Positions 38,389-48,600 of a stretch of DNA of 64,000 nt are shown one piece after another. The number at the start of each line of letters is the position of its first letter. Within the stretch, counting starts at the first letter, position 1. The stretch lies in NCBI GenBank assembly GCA_034440495.1, contig JAWXCE010000045.1, positions 49,333 to 113,332 on the forward strand, written 5' to 3'. The position numbers and the translations under genes are program-made. The notes under the pieces were generated by a model, which saw only the letters and a list, made by a program, of their open reading frames with translations, ran no database searches and was not told the origin of the DNA. This DNA comes from JAWXCE01 sp034440495. GTDB lineage: Bacteria > Pseudomonadota > Alphaproteobacteria > Rhizobiales > Rhodomicrobiaceae.

Positions 38389-38533
38389 ACACTTTCAGAT
38401 GAGCGCTGAGCATGGGAATAGATGAATGGGAAGCATTCCGCGCATGGCTTGAAAAGTCCGGGAGCCGGAGAACGGTTCCATTACACCCCTATTTATTTGG
38501 GGATGTCATGTCGGAGATGTCGTCCTCCGCTTC

Positions 38534-39457
38534 TTATTGCGAAGTTTGACCGGGGTCACCGCCGCTCGTCCCGCCGCGCCAGGTTTCACTATAGGTGCGG
38601 GCGATATTGAGAAATGCGCGTATCACGCCCTGGTGCCGGCGATCCTGCTTGCAGACGACGTATTCCGTCAGACCGGCTTGTTTTCTGGAGGTCGCCAAGG
38701 GGCGGCTTGTCAGGCGAGAGTCGGATCCGCATTCCATCGACACAAACACGCCAACGCCCATATCACGCGCGATCGCCTCGCGGATCGCCTCGCGCGGGCC
38801 GAGTTCCATCGTCTCGCGCGGCTCAATCCCCGCCTCGGCCAAAATCTGCTCAACGAGGGCGCGGGTGCGAGATTGCGGCTCGCGCAGGAGCAAAATTTCG
38901 GACGCAAGCTCGTTGAGCGGCACTTCCGCAAGCTTGGCGAAACGATGGTGCACTGGCGCCACGACGTGGAGAGGGTCGAAGCCAATCGGCTGAAAAACAA
39001 TGCCCGGTTCTCCCGGTGGATTCGCCACAATGGCGACATCGACCTTGCCCTCGATCAGATTATGCATGGTTTGCAAGGCATTTGCGACGACCAGCGTGAT
39101 TTTGGGCGCGGGATGTTTCTTGCGGAACTCAGCCAGGATGGCCGCTGCGTGCTGCGGGCCATCCGTTCCAACTTGCAACCGTCCACCTAACGCCATGCCG
39201 CCAGCTTCATTCAGAACGGTTTCAACCTCATCTACGCACGTCATGAGCCGGCCTGTTGCCGCGAACAATTCCGCCCCAAGCGCGGTAAGGGCTAGGCTTC
39301 GCCCTGTTCGCTCGAACAGCCGTGCTTGATGACGGCTCTCTAGCGATTTGATTTGTTGCGAAAGCGTCGGCTGCGAGACCCCAAGCGCGCGCGCCGCCCG
39401 CACGACGCTGCGGTGCTTGGCCACCGCGTGGAAGGCGCGGACATGCTGAAAATTCAT
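38534..39457 (-). CDS. LysR-family regulator of aminoethylphosphonate catabolism
   Basis: 307 residues: N-terminal winged helix (VVRAARALGVSQPTLSQQIKSLE) and a LysR effector-binding domain. It is divergent from the FAD oxidoreductase-phnX-transporter run, the arrangement of the LysR group known to accompany aminoethylphosphonate genes. It probably activates that operon in response to a phosphonate or phosphonoacetaldehyde. The intergenic region holds a candidate operator. Confidence 0.9.
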   Translation of the reverse strand: MNFQHVRAFHAVAKHRSVVRAARALGVSQPTLSQQIKSLESRHQARLFERTGRSLALTALGAELFAATGRLMTCVDEVETVLNEAGGMALGGRLQVGTDGPQHAAAILAEFRKKHPAPKITLVVANALQTMHNLIEGKVDVAIVANPPGEPGIVFQPIGFDPLHVVAPVHHRFAKLAEVPLNELASEILLLREPQSRTRALVEQILAEAGIEPRETMELGPREAIREAIARDMGVGVFVSMECGSDSRLTSRPLATSRKQAGLTEYVVCKQDRRHQGVIRAFLNIARTYSETWRGGTSGGDPGQTSQ

Positions 39458-39485
39458 CGCGGGTGATATCCATCGTAGTGCGTTT

Positions 39486-39504
39486 ATATAGGTTTAATCT
39501 ATAT
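39486..39504. promoter_or_regulatory. Candidate LysR operator
   Basis: The inverted repeat atatag-gtttaat-ctatat lies midway between the divergent LysR gene and the phosphonate operon. Its T-N11-A-like symmetry fits LysR binding sites. Inferred from position and symmetry only. Confidence 0.5.
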
Positions 39505-39579
39505 GCATGTTCGCAACAACGAATTGGATTTGACGCGATGGCAGCGTTTACATCTCGCCTCAGCAACGAGGAAGTTGAA

Positions 39580-40701
39580 ATGCAAACCGCGTTCGATGTT
39601 GCGATTGTCGGCGCTGGCATTGTCGGGCTTGCACATGCATTTGCGGCGGTTCGCCGTGGCAAGCGCGTTCTGGTCATCGACCGCGACGCGCAGGCGAACG
39701 GCGCTTCCATCCGCAATTTCGGTTTTATCACCGTCACGGGACAGCAGGCGGGCGAGTGCTGGCGGCGGGCTAGGCTCAGCCGCGACGTGTGGGCTGAGGT
39801 CGCGCCGCAAGCGGGCATTGATATCATTCACAACGGTTTGATGGTCCCGGTGCGACGGGATGAAGCCGTAGCGATTCTGGAAGCCTTTGTGCGAACGGAG
39901 ATGGGAGCGGCGTGTGAAATGCTTACGCCGCAAGCCGCAAAAGCGCGCGTGCCGCACTTGAACTCATCGCTGAAAGCCGCGCTATGGAGCCCGCATGAGC
40001 TGCGGGTTGAGTCCCGCACGGCGATCCCTAAACTGGCGGCATGGCTAGAGGCGGCGCATGGCGTCAGCATCGTTCGAGGCGCGCTCGTCAGGGAAATTGC
40101 CTATCCGAAAGTAATGACGACGAGCGGCGCTTACCAAGCGGAAGCCGTGATCGTATGCCCTGGCGACGATTTCCTTTCGCTTTACCCCGAACGCATCGCC
40201 GCTTACCAGCCCACGAAATGCCTGCTGCACATGTTGCGGGTCGATCCCGGCGCGGGTGTGCGGCTTGGCGCTGCGGCGATGTCCGATCTCGGCCTTATCC
40301 GGTATCTCGGCTATGCGGAGTTGCCGGAGGCGGCGGCGCTTAAGCGCGTTTTGCAGGAAGAACAGCCGGGGGCGCTGGCCAACGGCGTTCATCTGATTGT
40401 CGTACAATCCGCTGATGGCTCGCTCGTTGTGGGCGACAGCCACCATTACGCCGACACGCCGCCGCCGTTCGCGCCGCAAGCCGTCGACCAGACCATCCTC
40501 GATGAGTTTCGCGCCGTCCTTGATTTGCCCGAGGCCCGCGTCACCGAGCGCTGGACTGGGGTTTATTCTTCCTGTTCGGACAGGCTGATGTTCCTCGATG
40601 CGCCGGAGCCGGGCGTGCGCATCGTCATGGTGACGAGCGGCACGGGCGCCTCCACCGCCTTCGCCATCGCCGAGGAAGTCATAGGAGACATCTATGGGTA
40701 A
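39580..40701 (+). CDS. FAD-dependent oxidoreductase of the phosphonate operon (PbfD/HpnW-like)
   Basis: 373 residues of the D-amino-acid oxidase fold; dinucleotide motif VAIVGAGIVGLAHA at about residues 7-20 and C-terminal TSGTGASTAFAIAEE. ATG 39580 has cgaggaag six bases upstream; the longer open frame from 39463 has no site. FAD oxidoreductases next to phnX have been shown or proposed to oxidise 2-aminoethylphosphonate or its N-alkyl derivatives to phosphonoacetaldehyde. With no phnW transaminase in this locus, this enzyme is the likely deaminating step. It overlaps phnX by eight bases. Confidence 0.85.
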   Translation: MQTAFDVAIVGAGIVGLAHAFAAVRRGKRVLVIDRDAQANGASIRNFGFITVTGQQAGECWRRARLSRDVWAEVAPQAGIDIIHNGLMVPVRRDEAVAILEAFVRTEMGAACEMLTPQAAKARVPHLNSSLKAALWSPHELRVESRTAIPKLAAWLEAAHGVSIVRGALVREIAYPKVMTTSGAYQAEAVIVCPGDDFLSLYPERIAAYQPTKCLLHMLRVDPGAGVRLGAAAMSDLGLIRYLGYAELPEAAALKRVLQEEQPGALANGVHLIVVQSADGSLVVGDSHHYADTPPPFAPQAVDQTILDEFRAVLDLPEARVTERWTGVYSSCSDRLMFLDAPEPGVRIVMVTSGTGASTAFAIAEEVIGDIYG

Positions 40702-41518
40702 GCTCAAAGCCGTGGTGTTCGATTGGGCCGGCACCATGATCGACTTCGGCTCACGCGGCCCGATGGGCGTGTTCGTCCAGGCGTTCGCCAAGTTCGGCGT
40801 GGACATCTCCATCGCCGAGGCGCGCGGGCCGATGGGCAAGCCGAAGCGCGACCATATCGCGGATTTGCTCGCGGCGCCGCGCATTTCCGAAGCTTGGGCT
40901 GCACGCCACGGCCTTGCGGTGACAAGCGCCGACATCGATGCGGTTTACGATGTGTTCGTGCCGATGAATGAGGCAGTCGCCGCCGATTTTGCCGACCTTA
41001 TTCCCGGCGCGCTTGAGGCCGTGGCCGCGTGCCGCGCGCGCGGGGTGAAAATCGGCTCCACAACGGGATATACGCGAGGCATCATGGCGCGCATTCTGCC
41101 TGTCGCCGCCGCGCAAGGGTATACGCCGGATAATCTTGTCTGCGCGGGCGATCTAGCCGAGGGGCGCCCGTCGCCGCTGATGATGTATCGCACCTTCGCC
41201 GACCTCGGCGTCTATCCGCCCGCCGCCGTGGTGAAAGTTGACGACACCGCGCCCGGCATTCTCGAAGGGCTGGCGGCGGGAACGTGGACGGTCGCCGTCG
41301 CTGCTTCAGGCAATGAGACCGGGCTTTCGCTGACCGAATGGCAGGCGCTTGACGCCGCGGGCCGAGAAGCCGCCGCCGCGCCCGCTCGCGCCAAACTCAA
41401 GGTGTGCGGCGCGCACTACGTTATCGACAGTGTAGCCGACCTCATTTCCGTTATCGACGAGATCGAGCGCCGCATTGCCTCTGGCGAGACGCCCGTCACA
41501 TCTCCGTTACTTCATTAA
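40694..41518 (+). CDS. phnX: Phosphonoacetaldehyde hydrolase (phosphonatase)
   Basis: 274-residue HAD-fold enzyme that cleaves the C-P bond of phosphonoacetaldehyde to acetaldehyde and phosphate. The nucleophile Asp is in VFDWAGTMID (residues 8-17), and the Schiff-base lysine is in the ARGPMGKPKRDHI segment of the cap. KVDDTAPGI provides the metal-binding acids. The ggag at 40684 serves the ATG at 40694, inside the end of the oxidoreductase gene. Length and motifs are complete. Confidence 0.95.
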   Translation: MGKLKAVVFDWAGTMIDFGSRGPMGVFVQAFAKFGVDISIAEARGPMGKPKRDHIADLLAAPRISEAWAARHGLAVTSADIDAVYDVFVPMNEAVAADFADLIPGALEAVAACRARGVKIGSTTGYTRGIMARILPVAAAQGYTPDNLVCAGDLAEGRPSPLMMYRTFADLGVYPPAAVVKVDDTAPGILEGLAAGTWTVAVAASGNETGLSLTEWQALDAAGREAAAAPARAKLKVCGAHYVIDSVADLISVIDEIERRIASGETPVTSPLLH

Positions 41519-41576
41519 CGTAATCCTAACGCCGCCGCGCTGGCGCGGCGAGGATGCAACCCTGGGAGAAGAGAGA

Positions 41577-42611
41577 ATGAAGTCCATACTGAAAGCAGGC
41601 GGCGCGCTCGCGCTATCCGCCCTGTTCACGGCCTCAGCCTTCGCACAGCAAACCAAGCTAACCATCTACACCGCGCTGGAGAATGATCAGCTCGCCCCGA
41701 TGAAAGCCGCTATCGAAGCCGCCGTTCCTGAAGTTTCGGTTGAGTGGGTGCGCGATTCCACGGGCGTTATCACAGCACGCTTCCTCGCCGAAAAAGATTC
41801 GCCCAAAGCCGACATTGTCATGGGCCTCGCGGCATCCTCGCTGCTGCTGTTCGAAAAAGCTGGCCTTCTGGAAACCTACGCTCCAGCCGCCGCCGCATCG
41901 CTGAAGCCTTCTTTCACCGACGCCGTAGAGCCAAAAACCTGGGTCGGCATGGACGCATTCCTAGGCGTCGTTTGCTACAACACGATCGAAGGTGAGAAGG
42001 CCGGTTTGAAAGCCCCTGTTTCGTGGCAAGACCTGCTTGACGCGAAATACAAAGACAAGCTTGTGATGCCGCACCCTGCGTCGTCAGGCACCGGCTACCT
42101 TACCGTTGCCGCCTGGATCCAGATTATGGGTAAGGACGCGGCCTGGAAATACATGGACGCGCTGCATGAAAACATCGGCGTTTACACGCACTCAGGCTCC
42201 GCGCCGTGCGTGCAGGCCGCAAAAGGCGAGCGCGTCGCTGGCATCTCGCTCGACATGCGCGCCGCGAAAGAAAAAACCAACGGCGCCCCGCTTGAGATCG
42301 TCGTGCCGACCGAAGGCATTGGCTGGGACATGGAAGCCATCGCTATCGTGAAAGGCTCCAAAAACGCCGCCGCTGCTAAAAAGGTGATGGATTGGGCCGC
42401 CAGCAAACCTGCAAACGAAGTTTACTCGAAATATTACGCGGTCGTCGCTCACCCGGACGTGAAAAACACGCCAACTAACTACCCAGCCAACGCTGAAGCC
42501 AAAATGGCGAAAATCGATTTTACCGCCATGGCCGCCGCGCGCGAAGAGACATTGGCCGAGTGGTCGAAGCGCTATGAGAGCAAGGCTGCGCCGAAACCAG
42601 TCGCGAAATAA
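41577..42611 (+). CDS. Aminoethylphosphonate ABC transporter binding protein (PhnS2-like)
   Basis: 344 residues with a signal peptide (about 1-22, cut near AFA-QQ) and an iron/thiamine-type (cluster D) periplasmic-binding fold: TIYTALENDQLAPMK, DSTGVITARFLAEK, HPASSGTGYLTVA. The ATG follows gggagaagagag. It belongs with the ATPase and fused permease encoded downstream, which together resemble the phnS2-phnT2-phnU2 importer found beside phnX. Ligand inferred from context. Confidence 0.88.
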   Translation: MKSILKAGGALALSALFTASAFAQQTKLTIYTALENDQLAPMKAAIEAAVPEVSVEWVRDSTGVITARFLAEKDSPKADIVMGLAASSLLLFEKAGLLETYAPAAAASLKPSFTDAVEPKTWVGMDAFLGVVCYNTIEGEKAGLKAPVSWQDLLDAKYKDKLVMPHPASSGTGYLTVAAWIQIMGKDAAWKYMDALHENIGVYTHSGSAPCVQAAKGERVAGISLDMRAAKEKTNGAPLEIVVPTEGIGWDMEAIAIVKGSKNAAAAKKVMDWAASKPANEVYSKYYAVVAHPDVKNTPTNYPANAEAKMAKIDFTAMAAAREETLAEWSKRYESKAAPKPVAK

Positions 42612-42620
42612 TGCAACGAC

Positions 42621-42752
42621 AGCGGCCCGCTGTAGAGCCGTTCCCGAAAAGTATTACGCGGTTTTCGGATAAGAACGGCTCTATTTATAAGTCTAGCCGG
42701 TTCACCCGATTTGATTAAGTCAAACAATCGGGATCGGGTCTAGCGGGCCGCT
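42621..42752 (+). ncRNA. Nested-hairpin element between binding-protein and ATPase genes
   Basis: P1 is an 11-bp perfect closing stem (42621-42631 agcggcccgct with 42742-42752 agcgggccgct) followed by five T. Inside it, P2 pairs 42633-42643 with 42673-42683 (tagagccgttc/gaacggctcta) and continues with 42644-42650/42662-42668 (ccgaaaa/ttttcgg). P3 pairs 42705-42714 with 42720-42732 (cccga and tttga arms). A second atcggg at 42733-42738 offers an alternative partner for P3. The result is a three-way junction ending like an intrinsic terminator. It may act as a partial terminator or mRNA stabiliser, or be a mobile palindromic element. Confidence 0.6.
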
Positions 42753-42790
42753 TTTTAATGTAGGTCCGTCAAGCGAGAGCGGAGTGTGAG

Positions 42791-43882
42791 ATGTCAATCA
42801 ACGGGGCCGGGCCGACCGTGCATATGCGCGCCAGAGAAATTGATAAATCCTACGGCGCATTCGTGGCGCTAAAATCTGTTTCGCTAGAGGTCTACAAGGG
42901 CGAGTTTGTATGCTTCCTTGGGCCGTCCGGCTGTGGCAAGACCACTCTTCTGCGCGTCATCGCTGGGCTTGACCCTCAATCCTCGGGAACTATTGAAATA
43001 GCCGGGCGCGATGTGTCGCTGCTGCCGCCATCGGCCCGCGATTTTGGCATTGTTTTCCAGTCATACGCACTGTTCCCTAATCTCACGGTTGCGGCAAACG
43101 TGGGCTACGGCCTCGTTAATCAGCGCATGAGCCGCACAGCTATCAAAGCCCGTGTCGATGAGTTGCTGGCCCTTGTCAGCCTGGCCGACCAAGGCGACAA
43201 ATATCCCGTGCAGCTTTCCGGCGGCCAGCAGCAGCGCGTTGCGCTTGCCCGCGCGCTCGCCACCTCGCCGTCGCTGCTTCTGCTGGACGAGCCGCTCTCC
43301 GCGCTCGACGCCCGCGTACGGCTACGCCTGCGCGACGAACTTAAATCCCTCCAGCGGCGGCTTGGCATCACCACGATAATGGTCACCCACGACCAGGAGG
43401 AAGCGATGGGCCTCGCTGACCGGATGGTAGTAATGAACCAGGGCACAATCGAGCAGGTTGGCACGCCCGCCGAAATTTACGCGCACCCCCAAACCGCATT
43501 CGTCGCCGATTTCGTTGGCGCCATGAATTTCATCGAAGCGTTGGCAACCGGGACGATGAGCGTTCGCGTCGGCGATCTTGAGTTCGCATCCGCCGTGCCG
43601 CATGGCCTCGCCTCCGGCGCCAAGGTGCGGCTTGCCGTGCGCCCCGAGGATCTGCGCGTGCGCAATGTGAGCGAAGACGCCGCCAACGGTTTCGCCGGGC
43701 AAATCTCCAAGCTGAATTTCCACGGCGGGTTCTGCCGAGCGCTCATCACGCCGGACCGCGCGCCGGGTGTCGAGTTCGCCGCCGACATCGCCGCCAACGA
43801 TCTGCGCGATCTTGGAATTGCCGTGGATCGCCGCCTGCATCTGAGCCTGCCACCCGAAGCTCTGCGCGTTTATCCGCTTTAG
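42791..43882 (+). CDS. Aminoethylphosphonate ABC transporter ATPase (PhnT2-like)
   Basis: 363 residues: Walker A GPSGCGKTTLLRV, Q-loop VFQSYALFPNL, signature QLSGGQQQRVALARALA, Walker B LLLLDEPLSALDARVR, and a C-terminal TOBE-like domain (about 265-363; VRPEDLRVR). It is the length expected of the PhnT2 family. Preceded by the folded element at 42621-42752 and followed after six bases by the permease gene. Confidence 0.93.
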   Translation: MSINGAGPTVHMRAREIDKSYGAFVALKSVSLEVYKGEFVCFLGPSGCGKTTLLRVIAGLDPQSSGTIEIAGRDVSLLPPSARDFGIVFQSYALFPNLTVAANVGYGLVNQRMSRTAIKARVDELLALVSLADQGDKYPVQLSGGQQQRVALARALATSPSLLLLDEPLSALDARVRLRLRDELKSLQRRLGITTIMVTHDQEEAMGLADRMVVMNQGTIEQVGTPAEIYAHPQTAFVADFVGAMNFIEALATGTMSVRVGDLEFASAVPHGLASGAKVRLAVRPEDLRVRNVSEDAANGFAGQISKLNFHGGFCRALITPDRAPGVEFAADIAANDLRDLGIAVDRRLHLSLPPEALRVYPL

Positions 43883-43888
43883 GAGACC

Positions 43889-45589
43889 ATGATGGCGACG
43901 ACAACGATTGCGCCCCGCCGCGCGAGTCTGAAGATGGCGGGCGATGACTGGGTACTGCTAATCGGGGTCGCGGTTATCGCGCTTTGGCTGATCGTGACGC
44001 TAGCCATGCCGCTTGGCGTGCTGCTCATCAAAAGTGTCCAGAATGCGGACGGGCAGTTCATCGGTCTGGCCAACTTCGCGCGTTATTTTGAAACGCCGTC
44101 GCTTGTCACGTCGCTATGGAACAGCGTATGGGTGTCGGCGCTGACCACGGCCATCGTGATACCTTTGGCGTTCGGCTACGCCTATGCGCTGAAGCGCACC
44201 TCGATGCCGCTAAAGCCGCTCTTTCTCGCACTGGCGCTGTTGCCGCTGTTCGCGCCGTCGCTGCTCTCCGCGCTCTCTTTTATTTACATCTTTGGCAATC
44301 AGGGCTTTTTAACACCCTGGCTGATGGGCGAAACGATATACGGCCCCATCGGCATTGTGATGAGCCAGGTGTTCTATTGCTTCCCGCACGCAATGCTGAT
44401 CCTGACGACGGCGCTGGCGCTAGCCGACCAGCGGCATTACGAGGCGGCGAAAGTGCTTGGCACGCCCTCGCGCCGCGTATTCTGGACGGTGACATTGCCC
44501 GGCGCGAAGTATGGCCTCATTAGCGCGGCGTTCGTGGTGTTCACGCTGGCGGTGACGGAGTTTGGCATTCCGAAGGTGATCGGCGGGCAGTTTAACGTGC
44601 TGGCGACAGACGCTTACAAGCAGGTGGTCGGCCAGCAGAATTTCGAGATGGGCGCCGTTGTCGGCTTCATCCTGCTCATTCCGGCCGTGTTCGCCTTCGC
44701 CATAGACCGGATCATTCAAAGCCGCCAGGTGTCGCTGCTGTCGGCGCGGGCGGTCCCACTTGTTCCGCAACGCGCCCTGCTGCTGGATGGCTGGGCGGCG
44801 GTTTATTGCGCGGTGATTGGCGGTTTGATCGCCAGCGTGATTGGTGTAGCTGTGTGGGCGTCGTTCATAACCTACTGGCCGTATAATCTGACGCCGACTC
44901 TGAAAAACTACAACTTTGTCGAATATGACGCTTCCGGTTGGATGTCCTATTGGAACTCCATCGTCATGTCGCTGCTCGTCGCTGTGATCGGCACGGCGTT
45001 TGTGTTCGTCGGCGCTTATCTTGTCGAGAAGGGCCGGGGTTTGAAATTCGGCCGGGGGCTGATCCAGCTCATGGCCATGATCCCGATGGCTGTGCCGGGG
45101 CTGGTGTTAGGCCTCGCCTACGTATTTTTCATCAACGCGCCCTGGAATCCGCTTGGCTTCCTCTACGGCACGATTTTGGTGCTTGCCATAAACTCTATCG
45201 CGCACTTTTATACGGTCGCGCATCTGACTGCAGTGACCGCTCTCAAGCAGGTCGATCCGGAGTTTGAAAGCGTTTCAGCCTCGCTGAAGGTGCCGGTAGC
45301 GCGCACCTTCCAGCGGGTCACCGTCCCGATCTGCCTGCCCACGATCCTCGATATCGCGGTTTATCTGTTCGTCAACGCGCTGACGACGGTGTCGGCTGTG
45401 ATTTTTCTGTATGGATCGAACACCAAACTTGCGTCCATCGCCATCGTGCACATGGACGAGGCGGGCGCAACTGCTGCCGCCGCAGCCGTGGCGACAATGC
45501 TGTTCTGCACCGCGCTTGGCGTGAAGCTTTTACATCTGCTGCTAGACCGTTTTGTTTTCGCTCGCTTCCAGGCATGGCGCAGGCGATAG
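43889..45589 (+). CDS. Fused two-domain ABC permease (PhnU2-like)
   Basis: 566 residues with about 12 helices in two homologous halves, each with the permease coupling motif (EAAKVLGTPSRRVFWTVTLPG in half one; ESVSASLKVPVARTFQRVTVP in half two). Such fused FbpB-type permeases occur in the phnS2T2U2 importer. It closes the plus-strand phosphonate operon. ATG 43889 or 43892. Confidence 0.92.
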   Translation: MMATTTIAPRRASLKMAGDDWVLLIGVAVIALWLIVTLAMPLGVLLIKSVQNADGQFIGLANFARYFETPSLVTSLWNSVWVSALTTAIVIPLAFGYAYALKRTSMPLKPLFLALALLPLFAPSLLSALSFIYIFGNQGFLTPWLMGETIYGPIGIVMSQVFYCFPHAMLILTTALALADQRHYEAAKVLGTPSRRVFWTVTLPGAKYGLISAAFVVFTLAVTEFGIPKVIGGQFNVLATDAYKQVVGQQNFEMGAVVGFILLIPAVFAFAIDRIIQSRQVSLLSARAVPLVPQRALLLDGWAAVYCAVIGGLIASVIGVAVWASFITYWPYNLTPTLKNYNFVEYDASGWMSYWNSIVMSLLVAVIGTAFVFVGAYLVEKGRGLKFGRGLIQLMAMIPMAVPGLVLGLAYVFFINAPWNPLGFLYGTILVLAINSIAHFYTVAHLTAVTALKQVDPEFESVSASLKVPVARTFQRVTVPICLPTILDIAVYLFVNALTTVSAVIFLYGSNTKLASIAIVHMDEAGATAAAAAVATMLFCTALGVKLLHLLLDRFVFARFQAWRRR

Positions 45590-45654
45590 CGGAATTGAGT
45601 CGGACTAGTGGCAGCGACAACGCGGCCGATGTAATTTATTGCAGCCGGTCTACT

Positions 45655-48600
45655 TTATCTTGCACCCGCGTCAATCAGGGCCTGACCCGGATTTACCGAG
45701 ACAGAAACGCCTTCAATAGGCAATGGCGCCGTTTTGATGCGAAACGTCAACGCGTAGAGCGCGGGCAGGAACGTAAGCGTAAGAACAGTCGCCGCGATCA
45801 AACCGCCCATCATTGAGATTGCCATGGCGCCCCAGAAGATGCTTTTCGTCAGCGGAATCATGGCGAGAACGGCGGCGGCGGCGGTCAGTACGATAGGCCG
45901 GAAACGGCGCACAGCCGAGTCCACCACCGCGTCTGCGGGCGAATGTCCGGCTTTGATGTCCTGATCGATCTGATCGACCAGTATCACGCTGTTGCGCATA
46001 ATCATGCCGAGTAGCGCTATCACGCCGAGAATGGCGTTAAAGCCGAATGGCGCGGAAAACGCGATCAGCGCGGCGGAAGCGCCGATAAGGCCAAGCGGCG
46101 CGGTGACGAACACAAGCACGGATTTGCCGAAATGCTGCAATTGCACCATCAGCAGGAACGCGATGGCGAGCACGACGAGCGGCATGTGTTTAAAGATCGA
46201 CGCCTGGCTGATCGCCGACTCCTCCACCGCCCCTTGCATTTCTATGGCGTAGCCGAGGGGAAGCTTCTCGCGCAGCGGCGCCAGTTGCGCATACAGCGCC
46301 TTGGCGACATCGGGGGATTGGACATCGTCAGGCACGACGCCGCGGACGGTGATGGTGGGCAGCCGGTTGCGCCGCCATTCGACCCCTGGCTCCAGAGACA
46401 GGGTTGCGCGGGCTATCTGCGGTATGGGCACCGATTGACCGCTGGATGTTTTTACGTAAGCGCTCTCGACCGTGCTCACCAGATTGCGGGTCTCACTGGG
46501 TTCCCTTACCACCACACCAATAGTTTCGTCGCCTTCACGAAATTCGCCGATGGCAGCGCCCGTCAGCACGGCTTGCAGCGTTTGCCGAATGGCCTGCGAG
46601 GTAATACCCAGCGCGCGGGCTTTATCCTGATCGACGCTAAGTTTTAGGACAGGCGTCAACTCCAGCCAGTCATCGTGAACCGACGACACCTGCGGATGTG
46701 CGCGCATCATAGCATCCACCTCGGTGGCGATGCGGCGAACCTCTTGGCGCTCCGGCCCCATAACCCGTAGTTGAACAGGCCATCCAACCGGCGGCCCGGA
46801 GTTAAGCCGCTCGACCTTAAAGCGCACTGCGGGGAAGTCGGTTGAGAGCGTTTCTCGCGCCCGCGCTATCAACCTCTCGCGCGCTTCCAGGTCTTTCGCG
46901 AGCAGGACGATCTGCGCAAAGTTCCGATTTTGGAGTTGCTGATCCAGAGGGAGATAAAAACGGGGCGATCCCTCGCCGATGTAGCTCGTGACGGACGCCA
47001 GATCGGGGTCTTGCTTAAAGGCGCTTTCTAGCCTGATCGCCTCCCGCTCGGTCTCGGCAAAAGCGGTGCCTTCGGGCAGCCACATGTCCACCATGACCTC
47101 GGGCCGGTTGGAGGACGGGAAAAACTGTTGCGGTATGAAAGCGAAGCCGGTGACGCCCGCCATAAAGGCTGCGAGCGTAAACGCGATAGTGAGGCGGCGG
47201 CGGCGCACGCACCACTGAATGACCCCGCGCAAACGGCGATAGAACGGCCCGTTGAAAACCTCATGATGTTGTCCGTTTTTTTGCTCCCGCAGCAGCAAAT
47301 AACCGATCCAGGGCGTAAAATAGACGGCGGCGAACCAGGACACGACCAGCGCAACGCCCACCACGATAAACAGCGAGCGCACATATTCCCCCGCTGTAGA
47401 TTGCGCGAGACCAACGGGCAGAAACCCGGCGACGGTGATTAGCGTGCCCGTCAGCATAGGAAATGCCGTGGAGGTATAGGCGAAACTCGCAGCTTTCAGC
47501 TTGTCATACCCCTCCTCAAGCTTCCGCTGCATCATCTCGACGGCGATCATCGCGTCATCGACCAGCAAGCCCAGCGCGATAATCAGAGCGCCAAGCGAGA
47601 TCTTCTGGAGATCGATGCCGAGCAACATCATGAGGGTGAAGGTGACGGCGAGTACGAGCGGAATGGTGAGCGCCACCACAAGGCCAGAGCGCCAGCCGAG
47701 CGATAGGAAACTCACCGCCAGTACGATGCCCAGCGCTTCGCCAAGGCTAATCAGGAATTCGCCTACATAGCGCTGCACCACCTCCGGCTGGTCCGCGATC
47801 ACGCCGAAATTCAGGCCAATCGGCAAGTCGGCGCTGATGCGCTTCAGCCCTGCCTGTAGCCCTTTCCCGACCTCCGTCACATTAAAGCCTGGCGCCATCA
47901 CGACGCCGAGCACCACGGCCTCCTCGCCGCCGAAACGGATTTTGCTCGTTGGCGGGTCTTCGGTGCCGCGCGTAATTTTCGCGATGTCGCCCAGCCGGAT
48001 CGTCTGGCCCCCGGCGCGCACGCGCAGTTCGGCGATGTCGGATAGACTGAGCAGCATGCCCTCAATAAAAAGCTGCACGCTGCGGTCGGTCGTCTCCACC
48101 CTGCCCGCCGGAGCCATGGCGTTCTGGCCGGAAAGCGTGTTCTGGATATCGGAAACGGCGATTTGCCGCTCCGCGAGAACGCGCGACAATATTTCGACGT
48201 AAATCTTTTCCGGTTGATCGCCAAGAATATCGACTTTTTCCACGCCGGGCGTGCGAAGCAGAACGTCCCGCGCTTTCCGCGCGGCATCCTTCAACTCCGG
48301 GTAATCGAAGCCTTTGCCAGTCAGCGCGTAAAGTGCGATATAGGTGTCGCCGAACTCGTCGTTAAAGAACGGGCCAACGACACCGGCGGGCAGGTCGTTT
48401 CGGATATCGCCGACCTTTTTACGAACCTGGTAGAAAGCGTTCTCTATTTCGGCGGGCTTGGCCTCGCCTAGAATATTCACGAAAATCGTTGCCTCACCGG
48501 GGCGCGAATAACTGCGGACGTAGTCGAGTTTGGGGGTTTCCTGAAGCTTGGTTTCGATCTTGTCGACAACCTGATCCTGCATTTCCTGCACCGTTGCCCC

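Noticed and set aside
42612..42790. Known riboswitch between the phosphonate transporter genes
   Set aside because: The pairing does not match any riboswitch consensus I can recall, so it is reported only as an undefined folded element.
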